A stretch of DNA of 64,000 nt from Heloderma charlesbogerti (GCA_026122225.1 JANEZZ010002682.1:496001-560000); one strand, 5' to 3'; shown: positions 30,868-43,500, numbered from the stretch's first letter. Numbers and translations: made by a program. The notes: generated from the letters alone by a model not told the origin.

Positions 30868-33828
30868 CATGGAAGGTGTCCAATATGCTACTGGGGAAGA
30901 GCAGAGGGAATTTCTAAGTAGCGCCAGAAAGAGTGAAGCAGCTGGGCCAAAGCTGAAAGGACACTCAGCTGTGGATGTGTCTGGTGGTGAAAAGAAAGTC
31001 CGATGCTGTAAAGAACAATATTGTTTAGGAACCTGGAATGTCAGATCAATGAATCAAGGTAAGCTGGAGGTGGTCAAACATGAGATGGCAAGATTGAACA
31101 TCGACATCTTGGGAATCAGCGAACTAAAATGGACAAGCATGGGCGAATTTAATTCAGGTGACCATTATATCTACTACTGTGGGCAAGAATCCCTTAGAAG
31201 AAAAGGAGTAACACTCATAGTCAACAAAAGGGTGGAAAAAGCAGTACTGGGCTACAATCTCAAAAACGATAGAATGATCTCAGTATGAATCCAAGGCAAA
31301 CCATTCAACATCACAGTCATTCACGTCTATGCCCCAACCACTGAGGCCGAAGAAGCTGAGGTTGATCGGTTCTATGAAGACCTACAACACCTTCTAGAAC
31401 TAACACCAAAAAAAAATGTCCTCTTCATCATAGGGGATTAGAATGCTAAAGTAGGAAGTCAAGAAATAACCAGGATAACAGGTAAGCATGGCCTTGGTGC
31501 ACAAAATGAAGCAGGACAAAGGCTAATCGAGTTTTGTCAAGAGAACACACTGATCATAGCAAACACTCTTTTCCAACAGCACAAGAGGTGACTCTACACA
31601 TGGACATCACCAGATGGTCAATATCGAAATCAGATTGATTATGTCCTTTGCAGCCAAAGATGGAGAAGCTCTATACAGTCAGTAAAAACAAGACCTGGAG
31701 CTGACTGTGGCTCAGATCATGAGCTTCTTATTGCAAAATTTCGGCTTAAATTGAAGAACGTAGGGAAAACCACTAAACCATTCAGGTATGACCTCAATCA
31801 TATCCCTTCTGAATATACAGTGGAGGTGAGGAATAGATTTCAGGGATTAGACCTGATAGACAGAGTGCCTGAGGAACTATGGACGGAGGTCCGTAACATT
31901 GTTCAGGAGGCAGCAACTCAATCCATCCCAAAGAAAAAGAAATGCAAGAAAGCCAAGTGGCTGTCTGATGAGGCTTTACAAGTAGCTGAGGAAAGAAGGG
32001 AAGCGAAAAGCAAGGGAGAAAGGGGAAGATATATCCAAATGAATGCAGAGTTCCAGAGAACAGCAAGGAGAGACAAGAAGGCCTTCTTAAATGTGAACAG
32101 TGCAAAGAAATCGAGGAAAACAATAGAATGGGAAAGACTAGAGATCTCTTCAAGAAAATTGGAAATATCAAGGGAACGTTTTGTGCAAAGACGGGCATGA
32201 TAAAGGACAAAGAAGGCAGGGACCTAACAGAAGCAGATGAGATTAAGAAGAGGTGGAAAGAATACACAGGAGAACTATACAGGGAAGATCTTAATGTCCC
32301 TGATAGCCATGATAGTGTGGTCATTGAACTTGAGCTGGACATCCTAGAGAGTGAAGTCAAGTGGGCCTTAGGAAGCATTAGTAACAACAAAGCTAGCGGA
32401 GATGACAATATTCCAGCTGAGCTATTTAAAATCCTAAAAGATGATGCTGTTAAAGTGCTGCACTCAATATGCCAGCAAATTTGGAACACTCAACAACGGC
32501 CACAAGACTGGAAAAGGTCAGTTTACATTCCAATTCCAAAGAAGGGCAATGCCAAAGAGTGTTCAAACTACCGTACAATTGTGCTCATTTCACGTGCCAG
32601 CAAGGTGATGCTCAAAATCCTACAAGCTAGGCTTCAGCAAAATGTGAATCGAGAACTACCGGAAGTACAAGCTGGGTTTCGAAGAGGCAGAGGAATTAGA
32701 GATCAAATTGCCAACATTCGTTGGATCATGGAGAAAGCAAGAGAATTCCAGAAAAACATCTATTTCTGCTTCATTGACTATGCTAAAGCCTTTGATTGTG
32801 TGGATCACAACAAACTGTGGCAAATTCTGAAAGACATGGGAGTACCAGACCACCTTACCTGTCTCCTGAGAAACCTATGAGGGTCAAGAAGCAACAGTAA
32901 GAACCGGACATTGGGAAAGGAGTACGACAAGGCTGTATATTGTCGCCCTGCTTATTTAACTTATATGCAGAGTACATCATGAGAAATGCCGGTTTGGAGG
33001 AATCACAGGTCAGAATTAAGATTGCCAGGAGAATTATCAACAACCTCCGATACGCAGACGATACCACCCTAATGGCAGAAAGCGAAGAGGATTAAAAGAG
33101 CCTCTTGTTGAGGGTGAAAGTGGAGAGTGCAAAAGCTGGTTTGAAACTCAACATTAAAAAAACTAAGATCATGGCATCTGGCCCCATCACTTCCTGGCAT
33201 ATAGAAGGGGAAGAAATGGAAGCAGTGACAGATGTTATTTTCTTGGGCTCCAAGATCACCGCAGACGGTGACTGTAGCCATGAAATTAAAAGACGCTTGC
33301 TCCTTGGGAGGAAAGCTATGGCAAACCTAGACAGCATAGGAAGAAGCAGAGACATCACCTTGCCGACAAAGATTCGTATAATCAAAGCTATGGTTTTCCC
33401 AGTAGCAACGTATGGCTGTGAGAACTGGACTATAAGGAAGGCTGAGCGCCGAAGAATTGATGCTTTCGAACTGTGGTGCTGGAGAAGACTCTTACGAGTC
33501 CCCTGGACTGCAAGGAGGTCAAATCAGTCAGTCCTAAAGGAAATCAACCCTGAGTGCTCATTGGAAGGACAGATTCTGAAGCTGAAGCTCAAATATTTTG
33601 GCCACCTAATGTGAAGAGAAAAGTCACTGGAAAAGACCCTGATGCTGGGAAAGATTGAAGGCAAAAGGAGAAGGGGACAGCAGAGGATGAGAAGGCTAGA
33701 TAGCATCACCGATGCAATGAAGATGGACTTGAGCACACTCGGGAGAGAGCTCAGGACAGGAAGGCCTGGCGTGCTATGATCCATGGGGTCACGAAGAGTC
33801 GGACACGACTTAGCGACTGAACAACAAC
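30868..33828 (+). mobile_element. BovB LINE, near full-length but inactivated copy 3
   Basis: The longest BovB here, about 3 kb. It starts near GGAAGGTGTCCAATATGC and ends in GACTGAACAACAAC. The AP-endonuclease begins at LGTWNVRSMN (about 31025) and continues through ISELKW, IGD-stop-N and SDHELL. It is broken by stops at about 31286 (after DRMISV), 31439 (Trp to stop in GDWN), 31588 (after QQHKR) and 32876, by a 23-nt deletion near 32910, by a TAA at about 33093 and by a stop at 33612. It is a pseudo-element. Confidence 0.92.
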
Positions 33829-33921
33829 CTTCAATAGCTCCCTTAGAGTTCTTGCTGGTTCTGAATGAAACCCAGAATGGATTCACAGCCTCACCGAAAT
33901 CAGAGCCACCAGCCTCCACTG
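33829..33921. mobile_element. hAT MITE family A, right half only
   Basis: Begins at CTTCAATAGCTCCCTTAGAG, equal to the centre of copy 1, and ends CCACCAGCCTCCACTG. The left half is replaced by the 3' end of BovB copy 3, which abuts directly. Either BovB inserted into the MITE or a deletion joined them. The missing half was not found at the BovB 5' side. Confidence 0.82.
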
Positions 33922-34699
33922 CTACCTCCATTAAATCAGGCCGAGGAGCAGCTTGAACAAAAGGTTCCCCACCCCCATCCCTGAACTAGGAAGACAACAA
34001 GTTCACTTTCCAACCAGGGTCAGGCTTTCCCTAGAAGCTGCAAGATACGTCCATCTGAACCTGCAAGAAGGGCAAATGGGAATTTTTAATTTTTTTCTCT
34101 TTTTTAAAAAAATCAGCTATATTCCTTTGTTTAATGAAGCTGGCAGTGGCAGCGTCCTGGGAAAGACATTTTAATTGCAGCCACACAACCGCATTCCCGT
34201 CGCCCCCAGTCAGCACAATGCACAAGCTGATTCAAAAAAGAATTAAGAGACTGGTGTCAGCTGGTGGGTCCCTATCGCTGCCTAGTGACCTATATGCTAC
34301 TGAGGGGAGAAATGACACAACAGTTGCTTAAAATGAGGAAGGGAGGGGGGAATACACAGGACCAGTCCTCCGTGTCAGGGGATGCTGGGATAAGCAGAGG
34401 GAAAGTGAACTGCTTATGGGGGTACAAATGCTTTTCTGGTTGGGCGACTGCTGCAGCAGAATGGGGCCTCTGAAACTGCCTCTGCAGCTGTGAAGAAGAG
34501 GTAGGGCAGTAGGGAGGCAGGGAAGAAGTGAAGAATGGCCTGCAGTGAGGTAGGCTGTGTATGGCCATATCTGAATACAGACTTGGAGTCTGCGTTCTCT
34601 CCAAGCATTGGTCACTGCTGAAGAAGGGTCCTTGAACTCGAGCTGATAATTAAATGCAGCAGGCAGAAGGCCCTGCTCTACTGACTAGTCCAGGATAGG

Positions 34700-35040
34700 T
34701 AGGTTTTTGAGGGCCCTTGGGCAAGACACCCTCATTGGGCCCCTGCCTCAGTGAGTCCACCTTCTCACCACCATTGTCATCAGCTGCTCTTGCTTCTCCT
34801 CCTCTTTCTTATCAGTGCCACCACTTGCTTGCTTGGCCGGTAGACAGCCAGTGAACAAGTGGGCAGTGGGGCATCTGCTCCTCCTCCTCCCCCCCCTTTA
34901 CTGTTATCTGGGCCAGAGCAAGAAGCAGGTGAACAAGGTGGTTGCAAGGGTGAATAGGAAAAGCAAGTCCAGGGGCTTCTTGTCAGTGGGCTCCTGCTGG
35001 GGTGTGGGCCCTTGGCAGGTGACCAACCATGCCTGCCCAT
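34700..35040 (+). repeat. Dispersed repeat family H, copy 2
   Basis: GGGCCCTTGGGCAAGACACC, TCAGTGAGTCCACCTTCTCA, ATCTGGGCCAGAGCAAGAAG, then TGGGGTGTGGGCCCTTGGCA. Confidence 0.72.
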
Positions 35041-35398
35041 GACGATGGCTCTGGCTAGATAATACAGTGCCCTCCAGATGTTTTGGACTACACTGCCCAT
35101 AATCTCTGACCATTGGCCATGCTGAGGCAAATGGGAAAACTGCAGTCTCCAAAATACCTGCCTACCCTAGGCAAGGACAGATGGCCAGGCTCCGAGGATA
35201 TTTACTAGTCCAATCTTGGTTCAAGTGCAGAATTTCCTAGCACTGGCAGGTTGGTGGCTGAGTCTCTGCTTTATACAAAAGAGGAGGGGCCTTTCTCCTG
35301 CACAGGAAGTGACACAATTAGAGGGAGGGCTTTATATAAGCACAGCAAACAGCAGGAAAAGGGATGTGGGATGACAAACAGAGAAGAGTACTGTGTGT

Positions 35399-36052
35399 AA
35401 GACGAAGGGGGAATGTTTTATCATTTATGGTGGACTTGTAAAAAAGCTAAAACATTTTGGAAACGAATACAGTCCTTAGCTCAAAGAATATTAAAGACTA
35501 CTATAGAACTAAAGCCAGAAACTTTTTTATTGGGACTAACAGATAAACATGTAAAAGAGAAGGGGGGAATCCTTTTTCTCTACACGACAACGGCTGCAAG
35601 GTTATTGTATGCACAAAAGTGGAAGAATGAAACAATACCAACTGTGAGCGAGTGGATCATGAAAATGATGGAACTGGCAGGGATGGCAAAACTTATAATT
35701 AAAGAAGGGTCAACAACTAAATTTATGTTAGATTGGAAACCTTTTATAGAATTTGTACAAGAAATAGAGAAAAATGATATGTATGTTGATTTTGAACTTT
35801 GAGATGGTTGATTCTCTTTTTTCTGTTGTTAAAATTAGGAGAAAGGAGATCATGTCTGTGAACTCAGTGTATGATATACAACTAAGACAAGAACTAGAGA
35901 ATAATAATAAGCATTTGTTGTGCAAGGGAAGCCAAAGGTAGATATCTTACAATCTTAAGAGATATTTTAGTAAATGTGTATTGTTGTTGTGTTTCTGTTG
36001 TTGTTGTGTTTTGTTCTTTTTAAAAAAATAAATAAAATTAAATTTTAAAACA
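35399..36052 (+). mobile_element. L1 LINE 3' end with target duplication
   Basis: 5'-truncated L1. A 129-codon frame (35413-35802) matches the C-terminal end of L1 ORF2 (FYHLWWTCKKAKTFWKRIQ, then LLYAQKWKNETIPTVSEW). A short 3' UTR and an A-rich tail with AATAAA follow. It is flanked by a perfect 17-bp duplication AGAAGAGTACTGTGTGT (35382-35398 and 36053-36069), typical of target-primed reverse transcription. The open frame and exact duplication suggest a recent event. Confidence 0.93.
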
Positions 36053-36097
36053 AGAAGAGTACTGTGTGTGCACGCGCCCAGAACAAGCCTTCCTCAC

Positions 36098-36215
36098 CCT
36101 GGGTTTCTCCAGATGTTTTGCACTACAACTGCCATCAGCCACAGGTAGCAGGGTGACTGGTCAGGGATTATGGGTGTTGTAGTCCAAAGCATCTGAAGGG
36201 GGCAGGTTGGGGAAT
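36098..36215. repeat. Palindromic repeat family D
   Basis: CCTCACCCTGGGTTTCTCCA, GATGTTTTGCACTACAACTG on the left and GTTGTAGTCCAAAGCATCTG, GGCAGGTTGGGGAATGCTTG on the right. Sits 30 bp after the L1 target duplication. Confidence 0.78.
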
Positions 36216-37048
36216 GCTTGTATGCACAGATAGATGGATGTGTGTATGACAACAAAAGGGGCTAAAACATTGCCCTTCTGGATGTCTTTCTGCACCATAT
36301 GGCTTCTCAAATTCAGTAAGAATGTAGGGCATTGCTATAGAAACCCTTATGTAACTCAACCAATAACCTAAGAAGAACAGGGAAAAAGAGAAACTAATCC
36401 GTTTTGAAACATCTTTTCTTCCTTCTTTTTCTGACATTCTGTAAAGAATTTTTCAGGAATACCTCATTCTGCCTGCAATCTTATTTGTCTTCATGTACTA
36501 AAAAAGAAAAAAAAACCTGATGGTTTAAAAAAGTGGTCATTCCTATCATCAAATGCATAAAACAACATTTAATCTTTGCCATCCTTTGTATTTGTCACTG
36601 GACTTTAACCTAAACAGTTCTTGTTTTATCTCTGGAGAAATTTGGCTGAAGACTTGCAAATTACACCGATCACTCAGTGTCACTTAAAAAATGATATCCT
36701 ATCTGAGGCATAAAGGCCAAATCTTACTGAAGAATATTAGGGAAGCTACCATGTTTTACACAGGACATCATCCTATATTGTTTTCTTCCTTCCAGATTAT
36801 AGCTGTAATTGCAGCTCTGGAGAACACTTCACACATTTACACAGAAGTAAATCCAGGTTTTGCCATCTGATAAACTTGACAGAGTGTTGCAAACAATTGT
36901 GGACTGCCTGACAACTGCGCCTGTATGATCTGTTTGCTTGCAAACAGATTCGCCACATTCATGCTGTACATTTTTTAGCTTTAAACTTAAAAGTCATCTT
37001 AGGTGTACACTTAAGAATATGTATTCCATGAAGTGACCCTGTCAGGCA

Positions 37049-38025
37049 TTGTTGTTGTTGTTCAGTCGTTCAGTCGTGTCCGACTCTTCGTGACCCCATG
37101 GATCATAGCACGCCAGGCCTTCCTGTCCTGAGCTCTCTCCCCGAGTGTGCTCAAGTCCATCTTCATTGCATCGGTGATGCTATCTAGCCTTCTCATCCTC
37201 TGCTGTCCCCTTCTCCTTTTGCCTTCAATCTTTCCCAGCATCAGGGTCTTTTCCAGTGACTTTTCTCTTCGCATTAGGTGGCCAAAATATTTGAGCTTCA
37301 GCTTCAGGATCTGTCCTTCCAATGAGCAGTCAGGGCTGATTTCCTTTAGGACTGACTGATTTGACCTCCTTGAAGTCCAGGGGACTCGTAAGAGTCTTCT
37401 CCAGCACCACAGTTTGAACGCATCGATTCTTCGGCGCTCAGCCTTCCTTATAGTCCAGTTCTCACAGCCATACATTACTACTGGGAAAACCATAGCTTTG
37501 ATTAGACGGACCTTTGTCAGCAAGGTGATGTCTCTGCTTCTTACTATGCTGTCTAGGTTTGCCATAGCTTTCCTCCCAAGGAGCAAGCGTCTTTTAATTT
37601 CATGGCTACAGTCACCGTCTGCGGTGATCTTGGAGCCCAAGAAAATAACATCTGTCACTGCTTCCATTTCTTCCCCTTCTATATGCCAGGAAATGATGGG
37701 GCCAGATGCCAAGATTTTAGTTTTTTTAATGTTGAGTTTCAAACCAGCTTTTGCACTCTCCACTTTCACCCTCAACAAGAGGCTCTTTTAATCCTCTTCG
37801 CTTTCTGCCATTAGGGTGGTATCGTCTCCGTATCGGAGGTTGTTGATAATTCTCCCGGCAATCTTAATTCTGACCTGTGATTCCTCTAACCCGGCGTTTC
37901 TCATGATGTAGTCTGCATATAAGTTAAATAAGAAGGGCAACAATATACAGCCTTGTCGTACTCCTTTCCCAATTTTGAACCACTCGGTTGTTCCGTGTCC
38001 GGTTCTTACTGTTGCTTCTTGACCC
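37049..38025 (-). mobile_element. BovB LINE, 5'-truncated copy 4
   Basis: Minus-strand 3' part of BovB. It runs from the (GTT)n terminus at 37049 to the QEATVRTGHGTTEW region at about 38025, where it stops against unrelated AT-rich DNA. It carries the same TAA (GGATTAAAAGAG) as copy 3 and the same variants near the 3' end, but lacks the 23-nt deletion of copy 3. Confidence 0.92.
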
Positions 38026-38039
38026 AGAAAAATGAAAGA

Positions 38040-38225
38040 AAAATGAAAGAAATTGATTTGCAAAAGTGCCTGATTTTATTTCAGTCCAATGTGTCTTGAA
38101 ATAAGATCTCCTTTTTCAGGGGCAATCTAAAACCAATAATACAACTTATGCATATTAATTCATGATAAAGAAAATTCTACAATAAAATACATAACTCAAT
38201 ATATAAAAAGACCAAATGACTTATT
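38040..38225 (+). repeat. AT-rich dispersed repeat related to 30640-30866
   Basis: Shared order of TTTATTTCAGTCCAATGTG, GCAATCTAAAACCAATAATA, AATTCATGATAAAGAAAATT and AAAAAGACCAAATGACTTAT with the stretch left of BovB copy 3. Both lie next to a BovB but in different relative orientation, so it is an independent repeat. Confidence 0.65.
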
Positions 38226-38230
38226 AAATG

Positions 38231-38297
38231 TTTGTTGTTCATTTGTTCAGTCGCTTACAACTCTTAGTGACTTCATGGACCAGCCCACGCCACTTTT
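38231..38297 (-). mobile_element. BovB 3'-end fragment, copy 5
   Basis: About 65 bp resembling the last bases of BovB (TGTTGTTCATTTGTTCAGTCGC, then CTTAGTGACTTCATGGACC), more diverged than its neighbours. It may be an older BovB tail or a BovB-mobilised short element. Confidence 0.6.
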
Positions 38298-38327
38298 AAA
38301 AAGGGGGTTGTGTCATCCATATTAAGA

Positions 38328-40817
38328 GTTGTTGTTGTTGTTGTTGTTCAGCCGTTGAGTCGTGTCCGACTCTTTATGACCCCATGGACCATAGCACGCC
38401 AGGCCTACCTGTCCTCCACTCTCTCCCAGAGTGTACTCAAGTTCATCTTCATTGCATCGGTGATGCTATCTAGCCATCTCATCCTCTGCCGTCCCCTTCT
38501 CCTTTTGCCTTCAATCTTTCCCAGCATCAGGGTCTTTTCCAGTGACTTTTCTCTTCGCATTAGGTGGCCAAAATATTTGAGCTTCAGCTTCAGTATCTGT
38601 CCTTCCAATGAGCACTCAGGGTTGATTTCCTTTAGGATGGACTGATTTGACCTCCTTGCAGTCCAGGGGACTCGTAAGAGTCTTCTCCAGCACCACAGTT
38701 CGAAAGCATCGATTCTTCGGCGCTCAGCCTTCCTTATAGTCCAGTTCTCACAGCCATACGTTGCTACTGGGAAAACCATAGCTTTGATTATACGAATCTT
38801 TGTCAGCAAGGTGATGTCTCTGCTTCTTTCTATGCTGTCTAGGTTTGCCATAGCTTTCCTCCCAAGGAGCAAGCGTCTTTTAATTTCATGGCTACAGTCA
38901 CCGTCTGCGGTGATCTTGGAGCCCAAGAAAATAACATCTGTCACTGCTTCCATTTCTTCCCCTTCTATATGCCAGGAAGTGATGGGGCCAGATGCCATGA
39001 TCTTAGTTTTTTTAATGTTGAGTTTCAAACCAGCTTTTGCACTCTCCACTTTCACCCTCAACAGGAGGCTCTTTAGATCCTCTTCGCTTTCTGCCATTAG
39101 GGTGGTATCGTCTGCGTATTGGAGGTTGTTGATAATTCTCCTGGCAATCTTAATTCCGACCTGTGATTCATCCAACCCGGCATTTCTCATGATGTACTCT
39201 GCATATACGTTAAATAAGCAGGGCGACAATATACAGCCTTGTCGTACTCCTTTCCCAATGTCCAGTTCTTACTGTTGCTTCTTGACCCTCATAGGTTTCT
39301 CAGGAGACAGGTAAGGTGGTCTGGTACTCCCATGTCTTTCAGAATTTGCCACAGTTTGTTGTGATCCACACAATCAAAGGCTTTAGCGTAGTCAATGAAG
39401 CAGAAATAGATGTTTTTCTGGAATTCTCTTGCTTTCTCCATGATCCAGCGAATGTTGGCAATTTGATCTCTAATTCCTCTGCCTCTTCGAAACCCAGCTT
39501 GTACTTCCGGTAGTTCTTGATTCACATTCTGCTGAAGCCTAGCTTGTAGGATTTTGAGCATCACCTTGCTGGCATGTGAAATGAGCACAATTGTACGGTA
39601 GTTTGAACACTCTTTGGCATTGCCCTTCTTTGGAATTGGAATGTAAACTGACCTTTTCCAGTCTTGTGGCCATTGCTGAGTGTTCCAAATTTGCTGGCAT
39701 ATTGAGTGCAGCACTTTAACAGCATCATCTTTTAGGATTTTAAATAGCTCAGCTGGAATATTGTCATCTCCGCTAGCTTTGTTGTTACTAATGCTTCCTA
39801 AGGCCCACTTGACTTCACTCTCTAGGATGTCCAGCTCAAGTTCAGTGACCACACTATCATGGCTATCAGGGACATTAAGATCTTCCCTGTATAGTTCTCC
39901 TGTGTATTCTTTCCACCTCTTCTTAATCTCATCTGCTTCTGTTAGGTCCCTGCCTTCTTTGTCCTTTATCATGCCCGTCTTTGCACAAAACATTCCCTTG
40001 ATATCTCCACATTTTCTTGAAGAGATCTCTAGTCTTTCCCATTCTATTGTTTTCTTCGATTTCTTTGCATTGTTCACATTTAAGAAGGCCTTCTCATCTC
40101 TCCTTGCTGTTCTCTGGAACTCTGCATTCAGTTGGGTATATCTTCCCCTTTCTCCCTTGCTTTTTGCTTCCCTTCTTTCCTCAGCTACTTGTAAAGCCTC
40201 ATCAGACAGCCACTTGGCTTTCTTGCATTTCTTTTTCTTTGGGATGGATTGAGTTGCTGCCTCCTAAACAATGTTACGGACCTCCATCCATAGTTCCTCA
40301 GGCACTCTGTCTATCAGGTCTAATCCCTTAAATCTATTCCTCACCTCCACTGTATATTCAGAAGGGATATGATTGAGGTCATACCTGAATGATTTAGTGG
40401 TTTTCCCTATGTTCTTCAATTTAAGCCGAAATTTTGCAACAAGAAGCTCATGATCTGAGCCACAGTCATCTCCAGGTCTTGTTTTTACTGACTGTATAGA
40501 GCTTCTCCATCTTTGGCTGCAAAGGACATAATCAATCTGATTTCGATATTGACCATCTGGTGATGTCCATGTGTAGAGTCACCTCTTGTGCTGTTGGAAA
40601 AGAGTGTTTGCTATGATCAGTGTGTTCTCTTGACAAAACTCGATTAGCCTTTGTCCTGCTTCATTTTGTACACCAAGGCCACGCTTGCCTGTTATCCCGG
40701 TTATTTCTTGACTTCCTACTTTAGCATTCCAATCCCCTATGATGAAGAGGACATCTTTTTTTGGTGTTAGTTCTAGAAGGTGTTGTAGGTCTTCATAGAA
40801 CCGATCAACCTCAGGCA
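38328..40817 (-). mobile_element. BovB LINE, truncated copy 6
   Basis: Minus-strand BovB of 2.5 kb, cut in the endonuclease near VDRFYEDLQHLL (about 40817). The 3' edge has a (GTT)n run. The endonuclease keeps IGDWN but ends at the same premature TGA after FQQHKR that copy 3 has (about 40579). It also shares the 23-nt deletion with copy 3 (near 39260) but not the TAA of copies 3 and 4. Confidence 0.92.
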
Positions 40818-41046
40818 TTGTATAGCAATTTAAATGCATGGAGGGTTTTACATCATGCTGTAAAATAGCGCATGCACAACATACATACAGTTAGTAACAA
40901 TAATTCCAAAGGGATACGTTAAAAAAGAACAAGAAAAAAAGAACCCATCATTGATGATTGAACTCCCAAAGAACGGGAATGAATGCTATGCTGATTAAAG
41001 TGTTAAGATTAAATTAGCAAAATAAAAACATTAAAAAATAATTACT

Positions 41047-41128
41047 CGCAGAGTACAATCTTATACATGTCTACTCAGAAGTAGGTCCCATTAAATTCAA
41101 TGGGACTTAGTCCCAGGAAAGTGAGTAT
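41047..41128. repeat. Short palindromic repeat family F
   Basis: GAGTACAATCTTATACATGT, CTACTCAGAAGTAGGTCCCA, then TTCAATGGGACTTAGTCCC and AAGTGAGTATAGGATGG. Confidence 0.75.
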
Positions 41129-41164
41129 AGGATGGTGGCATCTGCTAGGCTACAGTTGAGAACA

Positions 41165-41500
41165 GAGGTTTTGTTGGCCCTTGGGCAAGAAAATCCTCCA
41201 TGGGCCCCCTCCCTCAGTGAGTCTATCTTCTCACCACCATTGTCACCAGCAGCTCTTGCTCCTCCTCTTTCTTATCATCAAGATCACTTGCTTCCTTGGC
41301 AGGCAGTGAGCATGTCAGCACTGGCATCTGCTGCTCCTCCTACTCACCACTGCTGTTGTCTGGGCCAGAGTGAGAAACAACTGAACAAGCAGGTTGCAAT
41401 GGTGAAGAGGAGGAGCAACTCCAGGGAGCTCTCATCAACAGGACCCTGCTGGGGTGTGGGCCCTTGGCAGGTGCCTGACTATGCCTACCTTTGATGCCTG
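41165..41500 (+). repeat. Dispersed repeat family H, copy 3
   Basis: GGCCCTTGGGCAAGAAAATC, TCAGTGAGTCTATCTTCTCA, GTCTGGGCCAGAGTGAGAAA, then TGGGGTGTGGGCCCTTGGCA; collinear with 34700-35040. Confidence 0.72.
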
Positions 41501-42103
41501 CCCTGCCCTTCAGATGTTGTTGGGTGGGTATGCTGGCAAGAGCGGATGGAAGCTGCCGTCCAACACCATCTTAAGGGCCACAAGTTGCCCACCTCTGGCT
41601 TAAATGTACCTTTGTTCTGACCTACCATACCCATTTCTAAGTCCCACTGTAAACAGGACCTAAACCTTTGTCAAAATCCAAATGCCCTGGTAGTAAAACC
41701 GGACTAGTTCCTGTCAGAAGTGAGTGCTGGTAGGAAGGACACAATCTATTGTATATTTGTCACCGTGAGCATCCTAGAATCTTAATGCAACTCTGAGTGA
41801 GTGAACTGGATGCTGACTCAAAGAGAAGAGAAGACCATAGCATACTGAATCATCGGAGATATACCCCAGAGGGGGCTCCTCTTCTCCAAAGGAAGATCCA
41901 GTTAATGGACAGTTGCTGACAAGAACACTACAGCTATAGACCAAGGTGACATGTCTGCCCGAATGAGCAGTGGTTCCAAAACCTTTTAATTAAGGGTATC
42001 ACTGAAATTATTACAGTGCATGGATAGATCAGGAGGCTGGGACGGAGGTTTGTGCAGGATTGAGACCAGGAAACCTCAGGACATACAGGCAACACACATG
42101 GGA

Positions 42104-42540
42104 AGGGTGTTCAACCCCAGGACCATGGGCCACATCTGGCCCATCTGCAATTCCAGTCTGGCTCTCTGGGGTTTGCCAGATGGCCACACCCCCTTTCCCC
42201 CAACTACCAGTTGTTTGATGGTTTCCTGGTTTTTGTTTTGAGAATGGTTTCCCCATTCTAAAAGGTTGAAATGCCTCTCCGTAGTTACTGACAGTAAAAG
42301 CTTTAGGGTGCAATCTATGCATGTTTACTCAGAAAAAGTCCTACTGGCTGGGAAATGCGAAGAGTTGTAGGACTTTTTTCTGACTAAATATGCATAGAAT
42401 TGCACCATTAAGCTAAAATATGCTGGTAGTTTTTCCCCTCTCCCTTTTGCCTTTGGCCCCACCCACCCTGAGATGTGGCCCCTGAGAGCTTCTCCAAAAT
42501 TGAATTTGGTTGTCAGGCTGAAAGAGGGTCAACATTAGGC
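42104..42540. mobile_element. hAT-like element family E, copy 2
   Basis: GGGTGTTCAACCCCAGGACC, GGGCCACATCTGGCCCATCT, CTAAAAGGTTGAAATGCCTC and GGCTGAAAGAGGGTCAAC correspond in order to 27811-28511. A fragment also lies at 3553-3610. Contains a nested family F palindrome. Confidence 0.65.
42305..42413. repeat. Short palindromic repeat family F, nested in family E
   Basis: GGGTGCAATCTATGCATGTT to ATATGCATAGAATTGCACCA, arms complementary over about 45 bp. It interrupts the family E repeat 42104-42540. Confidence 0.78.
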
Positions 42541-43394
42541 CCTCGCAGGAAGCAAATCAGATGACAGGGGACAAGTGAGAAACAAATGGATGTTTACTGC
42601 ATGTGTGCGAGCATGCACACACACACACAAACATCTTGCAAAATGGCCTTAAAAATCTGACCCCACTCAAAGTGGTGTATCCCAGCTGTTGCGTGAGGCC
42701 TTTAATTTAGAAATTGTCACTTGATGAATGCCTCCTCTGATCTCAGCAACCATACAGAAGTTGAGATGGATGCTGTCTCATTTAATCATATTTCAGGAAC
42801 TGGGAACAACTTGAAAGCAAAGAAACAAGAAGATTCAAGCAGGTGACAGCATGTCCATGAATGGATTCAAGGCTTTCTCTGCAGAGAGAATTGATTTCTG
42901 GTTGAATTCAGGGATACTTCCGAAATGTATTTATTCATGCACTTCCAAATGAAAAAAGATAGACAGGTCTCAGCAGCAGCATGGCTTAAATCCTGCCAGC
43001 TTATCCTAATAGAAGGTTTAACATGAGGAAGTGAGAAGGAAAACAAATACACACAGGCATGAGTAGAAGAAAAGGCAAGTCACTCCATGTATGATCAACT
43101 TCCTATCTTCTATATTGGGGTGGGTGACCTTTTTTTTTTCTTTCGAGAGCTGCAGATTTCCTTGGTGGTAATTTGTCAGGAAGGGAGGGGCACATGCCAG
43201 TGGTGGGTGGGGTCACAGCCCAAAATAGGCATGGCCACCACATTTTCACTCTCTTTCTGCCAACCCCTTTTCTGTATGTCTCCCTTCTTGACAACCCTTT
43301 CTCTCTCTCTCTCTCTCCACCCCCACCCCCACCCCCGAGCTGCAATGGAAGGAACAGATTGCTCTTGCCAGAGGTCCGAACTGATTGCTTGCAG

Positions 43395-43500
43395 AGATCT
43401 TTTGAAATTGGGCCACATGATAATAGGTGATCTGTTAGATATCGTGCCCTGCAAGCCATTTAGGGCTTTGTAGGCAATAACCCACACAACTGGTTTGACC
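43395..43500 (-). mobile_element. Possible L2 LINE fragment
   Basis: GGGCCACATGATAATAGG, then AAGCCATTTAGGGCTTTGTA resembles the minus strand of the L2 coding end (KALNGLQGT and AIMWPN-like readings). Short and degraded. Confidence 0.45.

Noticed and set aside
30868..40817. Inverted segmental duplication of the whole BovB region (30868-33828 versus 38328-40817)
   Set aside because: Similarity stops at the element ends and flanks differ, so these are separate insertions rather than a duplicated block, although they share lesions.
43087..43473. 128-codon frame
   Set aside because: Crosses a CT/C-rich simple run and an old L2 fragment; no domain or codon bias.
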